Below are positions 23,170-34,763 of a stretch of 64,000 bases of DNA, piece by piece. Location: assembly GCF_029784155.1 (NCBI RefSeq), contig NC_073691.1:146012496-146076495 (forward strand), in the 5' to 3' direction. Position 1 is the first letter of the stretch. Every line of letters begins with the position of its first letter. Origin of the DNA: Uranotaenia lowii (lineage: Eukaryota > Arthropoda > Insecta > Diptera > Culicidae). The notes under the pieces were generated by a model that was not told the origin of the DNA, did not search any database, and was given only the letters and a program-made list of their open reading frames with translations. The translations under genes and the position numbers were made by a program.

Positions 23170-24252
23170 GATGGTAAACGATAGACGAGAAAACATGTGC
23201 AAATGTGTGATAATATGCCCCATCTACAAGAAGGGTGACAAATTGGGCTGTGAGAAGTACCGAGCGATCACTGTCCTAAATGGCGCCTACAAAGTGCTGT
23301 CCCGAATCCTACACCGCCGCCTAACGCCACAAGCAAACAGATTCGTGGGAAGTCATCAGGCTGGCTCGGAGGGACGGTTTACGACGGACCAGATCTTCAC
23401 ATTAAGACAAATCCTCCAAAAATGCCGAGAACACCAAGTCCCTACGCACCATCTATTCATCGATTTCAAAGCCACATACGACACGATCAACCGTGACGAG
23501 CTATGGAAAATCATAGACTAGAACGGCTTTTCCGGGAAGCTGACCAGACTGATCAAGGCGACGATGGATGGAACGCAGTGCTGTGTGAGGTTTCGGGTGA
23601 ATTGTCGAGTTCATTTGAATCACGCAGGGGAGCTTCGACAAGGCGATGGTCTATCCTGGATGGTGCTCAACGTGGCGCTAGAAGGTGTTATTCGACGAGC
23701 GGTGGGCGAAATGTGGGGCACGATTTTCAACAGATTCAGTCAACTTATCTGCTTTGCCGATGACATTGATATATGTAGTCGGGAGATCATCTGCGGCGGT
23801 GGGGGAGATCTACCGCAAACTGAAACGCGAAGCAGGAAGAATTGGGTTGATGATTAATACGTCTAAGACGAAGTACATGCTGGCCTGCGGATCCGAGACC
23901 GACCGAGCCCGCTTGTCCAGTAATAACAAGGTCACGATGGACGGCGACGAGCTGGAGATAGTCGAAGACTTAGTCTGTCTCGGCTCACTGGTGACTGCAG
24001 ACAATGACACCAGCCGTGAAATCCAGCGGCGTATGATCAGCGAAAGTCGTGGACTATGGACTCCACAAGCAATTGCGGTCGAGAAGACTTAGCCCTCGCA
24101 CGAAGTGTAACCTGTACATAACGCTCATTAGACCGGTTGTTCTCTAAGGGCATGAAACATGGATATTCCTCGAGGAGAACCTGCGTACACTCGGGGTATT
24201 CGAGTGACAAGTGTTAAGAACCATCTGCAGCAGAACGGAGTGTATCCAGAAG
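23170..24252 (+). pseudogene. RTE-clade LINE fragment
   Basis: RTE-type reverse transcriptase, close to the copy at 33522-34752 but starting further 5'. It reads ICPIYKKGDKLGCEKYRAIT, then GSHQAGSEGRFTTDQIF, LFIDFKATYDTINR, and CFADDIDI. Stops and shifts break it: TAG at 23519, and frame changes near 23640, 23780 and 24090. It stops at 24252 after a ~58-bp internal loss, where a CR1-like tail abuts. Not functional. Confidence 0.85.
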
Positions 24253-25680
24253 GTTTATTTGTTTATTTATTTTTAATCCATCAAACGACAAGTCTAAATG
24301 GATGGGATGGAAAAAGCACAAGGCATAAAAACACATCGATAAATGTAGCAAATACAATACATGAACGAAACAATAGTTTGTAAGGATATTTAAAACTAGT
24401 TTTAGGGATTTTACATAACACATTAAATATAGTGGATTAGAAAATAAAAGTAACGATAAGATCTAACATCAAGTACTACATCAAAACGATATCATCTTAA
24501 CATTGAAGCTCGTAAGCGGTTCACAAACGAATCCGGGGTAATATGACCAAATTCGCTAAATTTATCATTAAACACTACACACATTGCACGGATAGGCTCG
24601 TTCTGGCCGTTAAGTGTACGAAGAAAACCAAGCCGAAGGAATTTACGACTCCTTAGTTGTCTAGGCATCACGTTGAAGTCAATTCTCTCAAGAATGTTTG
24701 GTGAATCAATGCTTCCGAACAGCAATTTTCCAACGAAGGCCGCTTTCATGTATTCTCGTCGATCAGCAAGGGTATCCAGTTCCAACCAAGAGCATCGTTA
24801 CGTATATGAGGGAGATTGTTCCGGAATCGGCCACGGGCGAAGCCGTAGTACTGAGCGATTGAACGGATTCGATTCTGTGAATCCAGTTGGCGTGTCTAAG
24901 TCTCCAGATGACGGCCGCTGATTCAAGATGCGGGCGAACCAAGGCACAATACAAAGTCTGTAGGCAGTGTAATTTGATAAATTCTCTGGTAGTTCGCAGA
25001 ATAATACCCAAATTCCGATTCGCCTTAGCTACTACATGGCTCAATTGATGTTCAAATGTTATTTTGGAGTCCAGTATTACACCTAGATCCTTTATTACAG
25101 GAACTCGTTCAAGTGCGGAACCATGGAGTGTGTAATTCCAAATCTCCGGATTCTTCTTACGTGTAAAGCTGATGACGTTACATTTCTCCACGCTGATTGT
25201 TAAGCAATTCAGATCGCACCACACCATGAATTTACTCAACAGGTGCTGCAACTCCAAACAATCGCTAAAGCTTTCTATCTTTCGATAAATTTTGAAGTCA
25301 TCAGCGTAAAGCATTCTGCAGCCCGATGGAAGAGCATATGTGACATCGTTGAAATAAATGCAGAACAGGGGCGGTCTGATATTGCTTCCTTGAGGCACTC
25401 CGGAGTTATTCTGGAACACGAAAGACTCTTCATTGCCCAGCGGAACAGTGAGAGAACGATTAATCAGGAATTATTCGAACCAACGACCGAGGCCTTCACC
25501 GAGCCCAAGATATTGAAGTTTATCCAGGAGCAAACGGTGGTCAATTCGATCGAATGCTGCTTTGAGATCAGTATACACTGTATCAACTTGACCCCCTTTT
25601 TCCATAGTGCGGATGCATAATGAAGTAAGCTCCAATAAGTTCCGTGTTTATCGAACGCACAAGAAAAAATCCGGTGGTGA
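24253..25680 (-). pseudogene. 5'-truncated CR1-like LINE
   Basis: The minus-strand copy starts at its 3' tail (AAATAAATAAACAAATAAA type, 24253-24272). The RT frame 24763-25419 has NNSGVPQGSNIRPPLF and MLYADDFKIY. The C-terminal part is at 24492-24785 in another frame, and the upstream part up to about 25640 in yet another, giving two shifts. It joins the RTE fragment exactly at 24252. Confidence 0.8.
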
Positions 25681-25954
25681 AGGTGGTGTCGTGTTCTCAC
25701 TAATTTGAGAGTCCTTTTTCTATAATAAAGATTAATCTATCTGTTGGATGGACCCCTCATCCGACCCAAGGTTACTCATCGGTGACTCATCATGTGACAG
25801 ATGTCACACTGAAGGAAATCACCATCTCTGTCGTATTGGAGTACTGCCATCGAGACACGTTTTAGAAGCACATTATACACCTATACACCAGTTTATCGGC
25901 ATGAGCCCACTTCAATGTTTTTTTATAATTGTTCTTTATTAATTTTATTTTGTA

Positions 25955-28247
25955 CTAGCTGACCCGGTGTGCTTTGCTACACCTTTCAAAATCGAATGAT
26001 ATTTTCAGAATTTACTCAAATTTTTACTGTTTTGTTGGCATTATTTTAAATCAAATTATAACATAATTCATAAGCAACCGCAATAAAATGAGAGCTGCAG
26101 CTGGAGTTTCGGATGGCAATCCAAAAATAACTTAAACTTATATTCTGAATCTTGATCTATAAATTTGTTTTAAAGATCTGATAATTTCAATCTGTTTCTT
26201 TAAGCTTCGCCCTAAAAATGGAGAATCTCAAATAAATCGTACGCAAATAATTCAACTGATAAAATATGGTTGTTTTTGCTTGATATATTCTGGATTTATG
26301 CTAGAAAACTGATAAGAGAGCCCCCTCCCCCCTGTCCTTCCATCCCCTCCTGCTGAATGGGGGTGATCTTTAATAATCATACCCATTTTACTCATTCCCA
26401 AAAATCTTTTTGTATCAAATATTGTTAAGTTGGTTGATAAGTTTTTAAGCTTTACAACAAAATTTATATGGAACCCCCTCCTTTTTTCTCCTCTCTACAC
26501 TGTAAAGCGAAAGGGTCTATAACAATCGTAGAAACATATCTCGTAACCAAGTACCTTTCCATGCCATATTTGTTTCCATTTGTTGGCTTCGTTAGCATAA
26601 ATTGAGAACTAATGCTAACAAAATTGTATTGGGCTAACCTCCCTCCTCCCATGTACCTATTCACTGAATAGAGCATGGTGTGTCAGATAATCATAGAATT
26701 ATACCAAATGATTTTCCATGTTAAGTTTTGTCCATTTCTCGATTTTTGTAGAAAAAAAAATAGTTAAATGAAAGCCTCCTCTTCCCTTCCTTTATTCCCA
26801 ATTCTATCATCCCACTGCAAGAAAGGAATTGTTTGACGTAAAGAAAATTCTCGTATGAAAATACCATCCCATGCCAAATTTGGTTTTATTTGCGTTGTAA
26901 ATTCTTGAGTTATGCATAAATTTGAAAGGAAGTACCGCCCCCCTTCCGTTCTTCCCATTAAATGGAGGGGTGAGAACTTAATATTCAAAAAAGTATTTTT
27001 CGTACTCAAATACTTTTTGATACCAAATTTGGTTTCATTTGCTCTATTAATTCTCGAGTTATGCAAAAAATATGTATGGAAGCCCCCCCTTCCTCCTTTT
27101 TATCTTTCCGTTGAAAAAAGTTGGCGCTTCAATTTATAATGGATTATAAATTATATATAAATTATAAAGAGGAGCGAAAGCCATAGTAGCTCGAAACGTC
27201 TGGACAACTGGTAATAACGTTTTTGATTCTAAAATCCGCCGAAAAACGTCGATGACTCAAATTACAAATTTATAATAGAAACATTTCTCGTAGCCAAATA
27301 CCCTCACATGCCAAATATGGTTCAATTTTCTCGATCAGCTCTCCAGTTTAACTGAAAATTGTAAGGGAGACCTCATCTCCCCCTTTTCATCCACCTTTTC
27401 GAAGGTGTGAGGGATACGAAATATTCATAGAAGCATTTCTCGTACCCAAATATCAATCATGCCGAATTTGGTTCCATTTGTTGTTGTAGTTCTTGTGTTA
27501 TGCAATAAAAATTTTATGAAACTTCCCTCCCTCTTTCCTTTTTCCCCGCTGGAAGAAGCAAGGGGTCTCGAACAATCATAAGAACATGTCACGTTCCCGA
27601 ATATCCGCTCATGCCAAATTTGGTTCCGTTTGCTTAATTAGTTTTTGAGTTATGTAAAAAAATAAAAAGAAGGCCCCTCTCCCCTTTATATCTCCCTACT
27701 GGAAAGAGGGAGGGGTCTCAAATAATCATTGAAATATTGTTCATATCCAAATACCTTCCCATGCCAAATTTGGTTCCATTTGCTTTATTAGTATTTGAGT
27801 TATGTAAAAAAATATGAAAGAGGCCCCTCCCCCTTTCAACTGCAGGGAGGGAGGGACCTCAAATAATCATTGAAATATTGTTCATATCGAAATACCTTCC
27901 CATGCCAAATTTGGTTCCAATATCTTGATTAGTTTTCAAGTTATATGAAAAATTGTAAGGTAGCCCCCCTCCCCCCTTCCTATCACCCCACTGAGAGGAG
28001 GGAGGGGTATCTAATATTCATTGAAATATTGCCCGTTCCCACATACCGCCTCATGCCAAATTTGATACCATTTGCTTGATTGGTTCTCGAGTTATGCCAA
28101 AAGTTGTCTTAATTTTGGGAGGCCCCTCCCTCCCTTCATGAGAGAGGGAGGGGTCTCAAACCACAATAGGAACCTTCCCCGGCCTCCAATACCCCTACCT
28201 GCCAAGTTTCACGAAAATCGGTCCAGTAGTTTCCGAGTCTATAGGGA

Positions 28248-28292
<45 letters not shown>

Positions 28293-28314
28293 AATTCATT
28301 TTTATATATATAGA
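25955..28314 (-). mobile_element. non-autonomous Helitron, copy 2
   Basis: Reverse-complement copy of 17093-19436 with the same ends: CTAG at 25955-25958 reading outwards, TCTATATATATAAAA at 28314. The flanks again give an A-T target (28315 and 25954). By eye it differs from copy 1 mainly by more TCTG units and two bases near 27405. Internal segments, including the shared 18123-18255-type insertion (here about 27135-27270), are the same. Confidence 0.9.
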
Positions 28315-28701
28315 TCTCTTGTTGCGTAAAACCTACTTATCATTTCGCAACACTATCAATAGCAGTGTTCGATTCAAGGAATCATTAAGCAGGCACTTCT
28401 ACGATGTATTTGTGCTTTCGATAGTTCTATACGTTACTTCATACAACTTCAAACGGAATAGCGAAGTTTTGGGCAAACTCAATCATTTATCAAGATTGAA
28501 TTCAAAAGTAGGCAAAACGACATTTGTGCCAAAGCATCAATGCAAAAAGGTTGTAGCACATGTTGACTTGTAAGAACAAAATTAATGCCCATATCGAATA
28601 CACAGGCATATTCTTTATCCATTTTAAGATTTAACTAGAATTTAATACTAGAATTAAAAAGGTGTTGTGAAACTTTCCTCGCGATTTCCTCGAAACTCAT
28701 T
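28315..28701. other. short unique region
   Basis: An 84-codon plus-strand frame (28319-28573) has no recognised domain. Nothing else is supported. Confidence 0.3.
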
Positions 28702-28785
28702 AGTTTATTTATTTAAGTCTTTGACTGCTGTCATACAGACCGAGTGTTAAAACTAACTTATGTTTAAATTAAAGTTACGTTAAAG

Positions 28786-31776
28786 CTAGGGAACGTCACG
28801 GATTGCACATTTAAACATTGATTTTGATACATTGAAGTCAAACAAGTATGACACATCGTTGAAGACCTGACAACATCGATTAAGCGGGTGGTTTTGTCCA
28901 AAAACTGTTCTGCTTCTAGGTAGCCAGAAGGTGGTTTGGTTGCGCAAACGACGTGCTGGGGCGTGCAAACTCAAGCTTTGGAGCAATTGTGGACAGTCAA
29001 CAGTGTTCGTCAGGATATCGTATACAAACATTCGCTGCAAATATGTTCTTCTTTGACTCAGAGACGATAGAGACAGAAGTGCGCACCTTTGTGGGTAAGG
29101 CGGTAGCCTTACGGGGTCTCGCCAGGGCAGTCGACGCAGTGCATAACGAAGAAATTTTTTCTGAATTCGTTCGATCCGTTCGATATGAACAGAGTGGTAG
29201 GGTGCCCAGACTGGTGCCGCATATTCCAAGACACTTCGTACTAAAGAGCAGAACACTGTCTTGAGAGCGTATGGGTCCTCAAAGCTCAAAGTATTTCGTC
29301 GCAGGAATCCAAGCATAGCAAAGGCCTTAGCTGTTGTTGTCGCGATGTGCTGATTAAACGAGAGCTTCTGATCAAAGGTTACTCCTAGATCCTTAATGGT
29401 GACAACTCTTTCAAGCGGAGTGCCACCAAAAGCGTATTCGAAGACCACGGAGGTTCTGGTTCTAAAAAAGCTGATACACTTGCATTTATCGGCGTTTACC
29501 TCCATCCCATGTTTTCCACACCATGCGTGTAGTCTATTGATGTCTTCTTGAAGCGCAGCACAGTCCACTCTCGAGTCAATGATCCTGTAGATTTTCAAAT
29601 CATCTGCGAACAGTAGTTTTGGCGATTGAAGTAAAGTTGCTAGATCGTTAATGAAAATCACAAAGATAAGCGGTCCTAAGTGACTTCCCTGTGGAACACC
29701 AGACGGCATATCGAAACTAGTAGAATGAGTTCCACGAATATTTATAAAGCCATGACGATGTAACAAATATGAATGCAACCATTTGGTTGCCCATTCTGGG
29801 AAACCGTAGCGCTTAAGTTTCTCCATCACGACCATATGCGGCACTTTATCGAAGGCTTTGGCAAAGTCGACATATATTGAGTCCACTTGCAGTCTTTTGT
29901 CAGTTGCAGCATACAATTCACTGGCATAGCACATCAAGTTGGTCAACGTCGATCTTTTCCGGATAAACCCGTGCTGGACTTCGGCAAGTAACGGTGTAGC
30001 TGCTGAATAGAGCCTTTCGTACATCAAAACTTCAAGCACTTTTGAAAAACAGCAGAGGATTGAAATTGGCCGGTAATTCTCCACACGATGAGCATTTCCA
30101 GACTTATGAATTGGAGAAATTGAAGCGATTTTCCAACGGCTAGGAAAAACTCCTTCTGAGATGGATCGGTTAAAAATTAGACAAAGCGGTGTTGCAAGCG
30201 AAACAGCTATTCTCGAAACCAACGAAGATGGAATTCCATCTGGACCTGGACCTTTCGATGGATCAAGCGTACTGAGAACGTTTAGTACCTCCTGATCGGT
30301 AAATAGAGGTAGCGGTAGCCTGACGTCGTAGTTCGGCAGATTTCGAAAATAGGTATCAGCACAGTCAGGAGTTGAGGTGCTGTATACGCTGCTGAAAAAT
30401 TCAGCAAACAAATCAGCTGATTCTCTTATACTGCTCGAGGTGCACCCATGAAACGATACAGAAGATGGAACCGTATTTTTAAGGCGGCGACTGTTCATGA
30501 ACTTCCAAAAGCTAGATGGATCTTGTTTAACGTTGCGTTCGATGTTTGATATGTATCGTTTAAAGGCAGTATTTCGCAGGGCTGAGTACTCAACTTCTAA
30601 ACGAGATAAGATCGATTTGTTTTGATCGGATTTCTCCTTGAAGTAACGTTTCCGGGCTTTGCGAACTGAATTACGGCTTCTTCGTAGTTCAGAGTTCCAC
30701 CAAGGGAGCTTGAACGGTTTATGTCGGTTTGGTCGTCTAGGAGGGGTGTTCTCACGCAGTATACCCCAAAGTTGGTCATAAAAGGTGGAAAGTGCACTAT
30801 CGATATCCAGATTGGCAAACGCTGAGTGCCAATTTTTTTCGGCTAGCGAATCTATCACACGATCGGTATCACAGAGCCGAAAATCTAAGCTGCAAGTATC
30901 GGGACGAACTGTGTCGATAATCTCTTCATAAGTATTGTCAATCAATAAAATTGAGGAATGATGATGTCGATCGGTGTTTAAAATGGCGTGTGGCGGGTTT
31001 ACAACTTCTGCAAGATCTGGTCTATTTAAAAATATGAGGTCGAGGATTCTGCCATTGACATTTACGAGCGAACACATCTGAGATAAACCAGATGCAATAG
31101 TGCACTCAATTACAGCCAGTTCCTGTTCGGTTGAGGCGTTTACTGGCAGAAAACTATCAGTATCCTCGTCAAAACTCCAGTTTAAGTTCGGTAGGTTATA
31201 ATCTCCAGCTACGACGATAACATCTCGACAAGTTGCGGTATTCGTTAGTTGATCAATTGCTGACATATGGGACGAATATTGAGCAGTTTCACTATTAGGT
31301 CTAAAGTAAACACAGCACAAGTAGACGAAACGGCATTGATCTTTGATTCGAACAACGATTTGCTCTAGATGATCACATCCAGGTACTGCTATAGAGACTG
31401 CCTCGATGCCATGCCTAACTGCAATCAATACGCCACCGCCTCGGTTTAGTTGACTTGTGTTTGAATTTCTATCATTGCGGTAGATGCTGTAGTTTAAGGC
31501 TAATTCAGAGTTTGCTATGTCGTCCTTCAACCAAGTTTCTGTGATCATGACAATGTCGTATTCACATGAAGAAAGCGCGAGCAGAAATTGATTGGTTTTT
31601 GTACGCATACCACCTGCATTCTGATAGTACACAGTTAATTGGCTGTTAACGATAGAGCGATTTTGCATAGATGAGCTAGCGGATGTTGCAGGAGGTGGTA
31701 CTGGTGAAGGCAAGGTAGTGACGGCGGATTCTAATTCGGCTAAGTGATGGTTATCAACGTTCAGTTCACCTATCAT
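28786..31776 (-). CDS. CR1-like LINE ORF2: endonuclease and reverse transcriptase
   Basis: A 996-residue protein. The N-terminal AP-type endonuclease covers about residues 47-280, with YYQNAGGMRTK, the metal-binding ITETWL, AGDYNLPNLNW and the DRHHHSS motif. Reverse transcriptase follows (about 500-760): GPGPDGIPSS, YVDFAKAFDKVPH, SGVPQGSHLGPL, and the catalytic LLFADDLKIY. A C-terminal domain of RSVLEYAAPVWAPY type ends the protein. There is no RNase H domain. No frameshift or stop is seen over 2991 bases, which together with the intact ORF1 suggests recent activity. Confidence 0.9.
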   Translation of the reverse strand: MIGELNVDNHHLAELESAVTTLPSPVPPPATSASSSMQNRSIVNSQLTVYYQNAGGMRTKTNQFLLALSSCEYDIVMITETWLKDDIANSELALNYSIYRNDRNSNTSQLNRGGGVLIAVRHGIEAVSIAVPGCDHLEQIVVRIKDQCRFVYLCCVYFRPNSETAQYSSHMSAIDQLTNTATCRDVIVVAGDYNLPNLNWSFDEDTDSFLPVNASTEQELAVIECTIASGLSQMCSLVNVNGRILDLIFLNRPDLAEVVNPPHAILNTDRHHHSSILLIDNTYEEIIDTVRPDTCSLDFRLCDTDRVIDSLAEKNWHSAFANLDIDSALSTFYDQLWGILRENTPPRRPNRHKPFKLPWWNSELRRSRNSVRKARKRYFKEKSDQNKSILSRLEVEYSALRNTAFKRYISNIERNVKQDPSSFWKFMNSRRLKNTVPSSVSFHGCTSSSIRESADLFAEFFSSVYSTSTPDCADTYFRNLPNYDVRLPLPLFTDQEVLNVLSTLDPSKGPGPDGIPSSLVSRIAVSLATPLCLIFNRSISEGVFPSRWKIASISPIHKSGNAHRVENYRPISILCCFSKVLEVLMYERLYSAATPLLAEVQHGFIRKRSTLTNLMCYASELYAATDKRLQVDSIYVDFAKAFDKVPHMVVMEKLKRYGFPEWATKWLHSYLLHRHGFINIRGTHSTSFDMPSGVPQGSHLGPLIFVIFINDLATLLQSPKLLFADDLKIYRIIDSRVDCAALQEDINRLHAWCGKHGMEVNADKCKCISFFRTRTSVVFEYAFGGTPLERVVTIKDLGVTFDQKLSFNQHIATTTAKAFAMLGFLRRNTLSFEDPYALKTVFCSLVRSVLEYAAPVWAPYHSVHIERIERIQKKFLRYALRRLPWRDPVRLPPYPQRCALLSLSSLSQRRTYLQRMFVYDILTNTVDCPQLLQSLSLHAPARRLRNQTTFWLPRSRTVFGQNHPLNRCCQVFNDVSYLFDFNVSKSMFKCAIRDVP

Positions 31777-32639
31777 ATTGGCGTCGCAAAAGGCGTCTGT
31801 TGGTTCGATTTGAAATCGAGTCGTGGCTGTTTCGGAACGGGTAAAAAACCCTCAGGCGAATTATCGACAAACTGACGGAAACGGATTCCTGCTGGCCAAG
31901 TTTCGGACGACAACGCCTTATCTTTCAAATCGAGTGAAACACCAACTTTGAAGGATACAAACGAAAGCGTGCTGACTTCTCTGCCCCTAGGAACCAACTT
32001 TTTAAGCTGGACTTCATCGGTTCCAAGTTGAGAGCGCACGAATCGCAGAACACTATCATCGGGCGCGTTTGGAAGAATGCCAGAGAGATACAGCCAAAAT
32101 GACGGAGGTGTTGTATAAAGATTGTTGTTTGTCGCGATTTCATTATTGGCTGCACCAGTACCAACCGCACATAACAAGTTTGGTTGTCGTGCAGAAACGC
32201 TTTCCGTAACTATGATTTTTTCACGGCGACGCTTAAGATGGGCGGATGAAACAGTGGCTGAACTCACGGAGGACCTATTTCTCGGATTAAGAACTGGAGT
32301 AGCGCAAACGTTCGCCGGAAGAGGATTTACTCGCAGTTCGTTTCGAATTTCTTGAAGAATACTTTCGCGGATCTCAGTTTTAAGTGATTCTTTCAAGGAT
32401 TCGATCAGGTTGTTGTTGGCAATGTTTGTTGATACTAAAGCGTTGGAAAAGCGGGCTTTAGAAACCATCATTTTACAACTTTGACACATCCACACTAGAT
32501 GTCCATTCGTGCGAAGGTCCGCTCGAGAATTATCGTGTATACCAGAACATTTTAAACAAACAACTGTGGAACAAAATACTCCACATTGCACGAATTCACC
32601 GTCGAAAGTCATGGCACACTTTTCACATAAATTCGCCAT
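31773..32639 (-). CDS. CR1-like LINE ORF1 protein with PHD-type zinc finger
   Basis: A 288-residue protein. Residues 5-56 hold a C4HC3-like cysteine pattern (CEKC, FVQCGVFC, CLKCSGIH, WMCQSC) typical of PHD fingers. A charged helical segment follows at about 80-105 (LIESLKESLKTEIRESILQ), and the C-terminal half has a QLKKLVPRGREVS-type stretch that may act as an RNA-binding fold. The known role of ORF1 proteins in this group is RNA binding in the retrotransposition particle. Its stop overlaps the start of ORF2 by 4 bases (ATGA), suggesting termination-reinitiation. Confidence 0.8.
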   Translation of the reverse strand: MANLCEKCAMTFDGEFVQCGVFCSTVVCLKCSGIHDNSRADLRTNGHLVWMCQSCKMMVSKARFSNALVSTNIANNNLIESLKESLKTEIRESILQEIRNELRVNPLPANVCATPVLNPRNRSSVSSATVSSAHLKRRREKIIVTESVSARQPNLLCAVGTGAANNEIATNNNLYTTPPSFWLYLSGILPNAPDDSVLRFVRSQLGTDEVQLKKLVPRGREVSTLSFVSFKVGVSLDLKDKALSSETWPAGIRFRQFVDNSPEGFLPVPKQPRLDFKSNQQTPFATPI

Positions 32640-33240
32640 TATGAAAAGGTGTTACTTTTGCAGATTGATAGTTACCCAATGTGACGTTCAGATGGCGCTG
32701 CTAAATGACTTTTCGACGTAGTCTCTGCTCACGGACGCACGAAATGACGTTACCTTGCCTTTGTAGTCCTCGGTGGCACGAACGAGACGAAAGTTTATAG
32801 TTGTTCGGTCGATGAGTCCTCGAAGGCGGGAGCGAGACGGAGAATGTTGATGTTTTGGTTGGTAGATCGGAGATCGAATAATAACAGCCAGAGCGAAAAT
32901 GGTCTTTTATTGATCCGAAATCGGTACAGTGATGTTAAGTGAATTGGAATATACTGTGCAGTCGGAGGAATCGGGCGGTTTTATGCAGCGTTATGTTGCG
33001 TTCAGCGGAAGGAGCGTGATGGACGGTAAGTTGAGCGGTGGATTGGTGCGGGCGGTTCAGCAGCGGAAGGTAAATAGTGCGAGGTGGGAGAGTAATGGTG
33101 GATGGGCGCTCTATCGACCAGCCTCTAGCTACTATAAGAAATGTAAAAATTTCGTACCTTGCCGTGCGAGCTGGGGGTTTTTGGCGATTGTGCGGGTTCG
33201 TTCGGTGCTGGTTTGCCAATTGATGTGCGTCTCGAATCGA

Positions 33241-33510
33241 ATTGTAGCGGATTTCAGCAAAAAAAAATTGTATAAAAACGGAGCAGTTGATAAAGCTTTG
33301 AAACACTTAACAGAGTTGCCAGATCCGTCGATTAAGTGGCTCACACGACCTAATCAAACCAAACTCTAGAATTCTCCGTTCCTTCTGAGGTCCCCCAAGG
33401 CAGTCTTCTGTTTAATCTATTCTTGAACGACCTTTGTCAATTAAGTAATTGGTTCTGAATTAGTGTTTTATACAGACGATCTGAAAATGTACCGCTCAAT
33501 TACGCATTAC
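33241..33510 (+). pseudogene. older CR1-like LINE, part 1
   Basis: Reverse transcriptase pieces in changing frames: ADFSKK, then AVDKALKHLTELPDPSIKWL, then EVPQGSLLFNLFLNDLCQLS with VLYTDDLKMYRSI at about 33462-33500. It is cut at 33521 by an RTE insertion and continues at 34764. Confidence 0.75.
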
Positions 33511-33521
33511 ACATACTGCTG

Positions 33522-34722
33522 TCATCAGGCCGGCTTCATGGAGGGACGGTCAACGACGGACCAGATATTCACATTACGGCAAATCCTCCAAAAATGCCGG
33601 GAACACCAAGTCCCTACGCACCATCTATTCATCGACTTCAAAGCCGCATACGACACGATCGACCGTAACGAGCTATGGAAAATCATGGACGAGAACGGCT
33701 TTTCCGGGAAGCTGATCAGACTGATCAAGGCGACGATGGATGGAACGCAGTGCTGTGTGCGGATCTCGGGTGAATTGTCGAGTTCATTCGAATCGCGCAG
33801 GGGGCTTCGACAAGGTGATGGTCTATCCTGCATGATGTTCAACGTGGCGCTAGAAGGTGTTATTCGACGAGCGGTGGGCGAAATGCGGGGCACGATTTTC
33901 AACAGATCCAGTCAACTTATCTGCTTTGCCGATGACATTGATATAGTCGGCAGATCAACTGCGGCGGTGGAGGAGATCTACCGCAAACTGAAACGCGAAG
34001 CAGGAAGGATTGGGTTGATGATTAATACGTCCAAGACGAAGTACATGCTGGCCTGCGGATCCGAGACCGACCGAACCCGCTTGTCCAGTAATAACAAGGT
34101 CACGATCGACGGCGACGAGCTGGAGATAGTCGAAGACTTTGTCTATCTCGGCTCACTGGTGACCGCAGACAATGACACCAGCCGCGAGATCCGGAGGCGA
34201 ATTATCAGCGGAAGTCGTGCCTACTATGGACTCCACAAGCAACTGCGGTCGAGAAGACTTAGCCCTCGCACGAAGTGTAACCTGTATATGACGCTTATTA
34301 GACCGGTTGTTCTCTACGGGCACGAGACATGGATATTGCTCGAGGAGGACCTGCGTACACTCGGAGTATTCGAGCGACGAGTGTTAAGAACCATCTTTGG
34401 CGGCGTACAGGAGAACGGAGTGTGGAGGCGAAGGATGAACCACGAGCTCGCGCGACTCTACGGCGAACCCAGTATCCAGAAGGTGGTGAAAGCTGGCCGG
34501 ATACGCTGGGCGGGACATGTTGCGAGAATGCCGGACGACTGTCCTGCAAAACAGGTGTTCGCTACGAATCCGGTAGGAACAAGACGAGCGGGGGCGCAAC
34601 GAGCGAGGTGGTTAGACCAAGTGGAGCGTGATCTGGCGAACGTGGGGTGCCCGAGAAATTGGAGAACGGTTGCCATGGACCGAGTGAATTATAGGAATTA
34701 TGTTCGTCAAGTTATGTCGTGA
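33522..34722 (+). pseudogene. RTE reverse transcriptase, C-terminal part, open frame
   Basis: An uninterrupted ~400-codon frame with RT landmarks: GRSTTDQIFTLRQIL, LFIDFKAAYDTIDR, RRGLRQGDGLSC, and CFADDIDIVG as the catalytic motif. The C-terminal domain contains LYGHETWILLEED, RVLRTIFGG, and RWAGHVARMPDD, typical of the RTE clade. The 5' truncation prevents activity. The open frame runs back through the insertion boundary into CR1-like sequence (from 33463), so it encodes an accidental chimera. Confidence 0.85.
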
Positions 34723-34752
34723 GACGGAATACTATGTAAATAAAATAAAATA
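33522..34752 (+). mobile_element. 5'-truncated RTE-clade LINE
   Basis: Inserted into the older CR1-like copy. The flanking 11-mers ACATACTGCTG (33511-33521) and ACATAATGCTG (34753-34763) look like a target duplication with one mismatch. The 3' end is an AATAAAATAAAATA-type tail. Starting at the QAGF-GRST block, it lacks the endonuclease and RT fingers. Confidence 0.85.
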
Positions 34753-34763
34753 ACATAATGCTG

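Larger units (their letters stand above)
28702..33240 (-). mobile_element. CR1-like LINE with both ORFs intact
   Basis: The order on the minus strand is about 600 bp of leader (32640-33240), ORF1, ORF2, a short 3' UTR, then the AAATAAATAAAC-type tail at 28702. Both ORFs are uninterrupted, so the copy is young and possibly competent. The 5' edge is placed only approximately, where an older CR1-like fragment begins. No target duplication was identified. PHD-finger ORF1 plus an AP-endonuclease/RT ORF2 without RNase H is the arrangement described for CR1-like elements. Confidence 0.85.

Noticed and set aside
32929..33369. 146-codon plus-strand frame
   Set aside because: It runs across the leader region of the intact CR1-like LINE (opposite strand) and into an older LINE fragment; no domain beyond a chance overlap with RT pieces.
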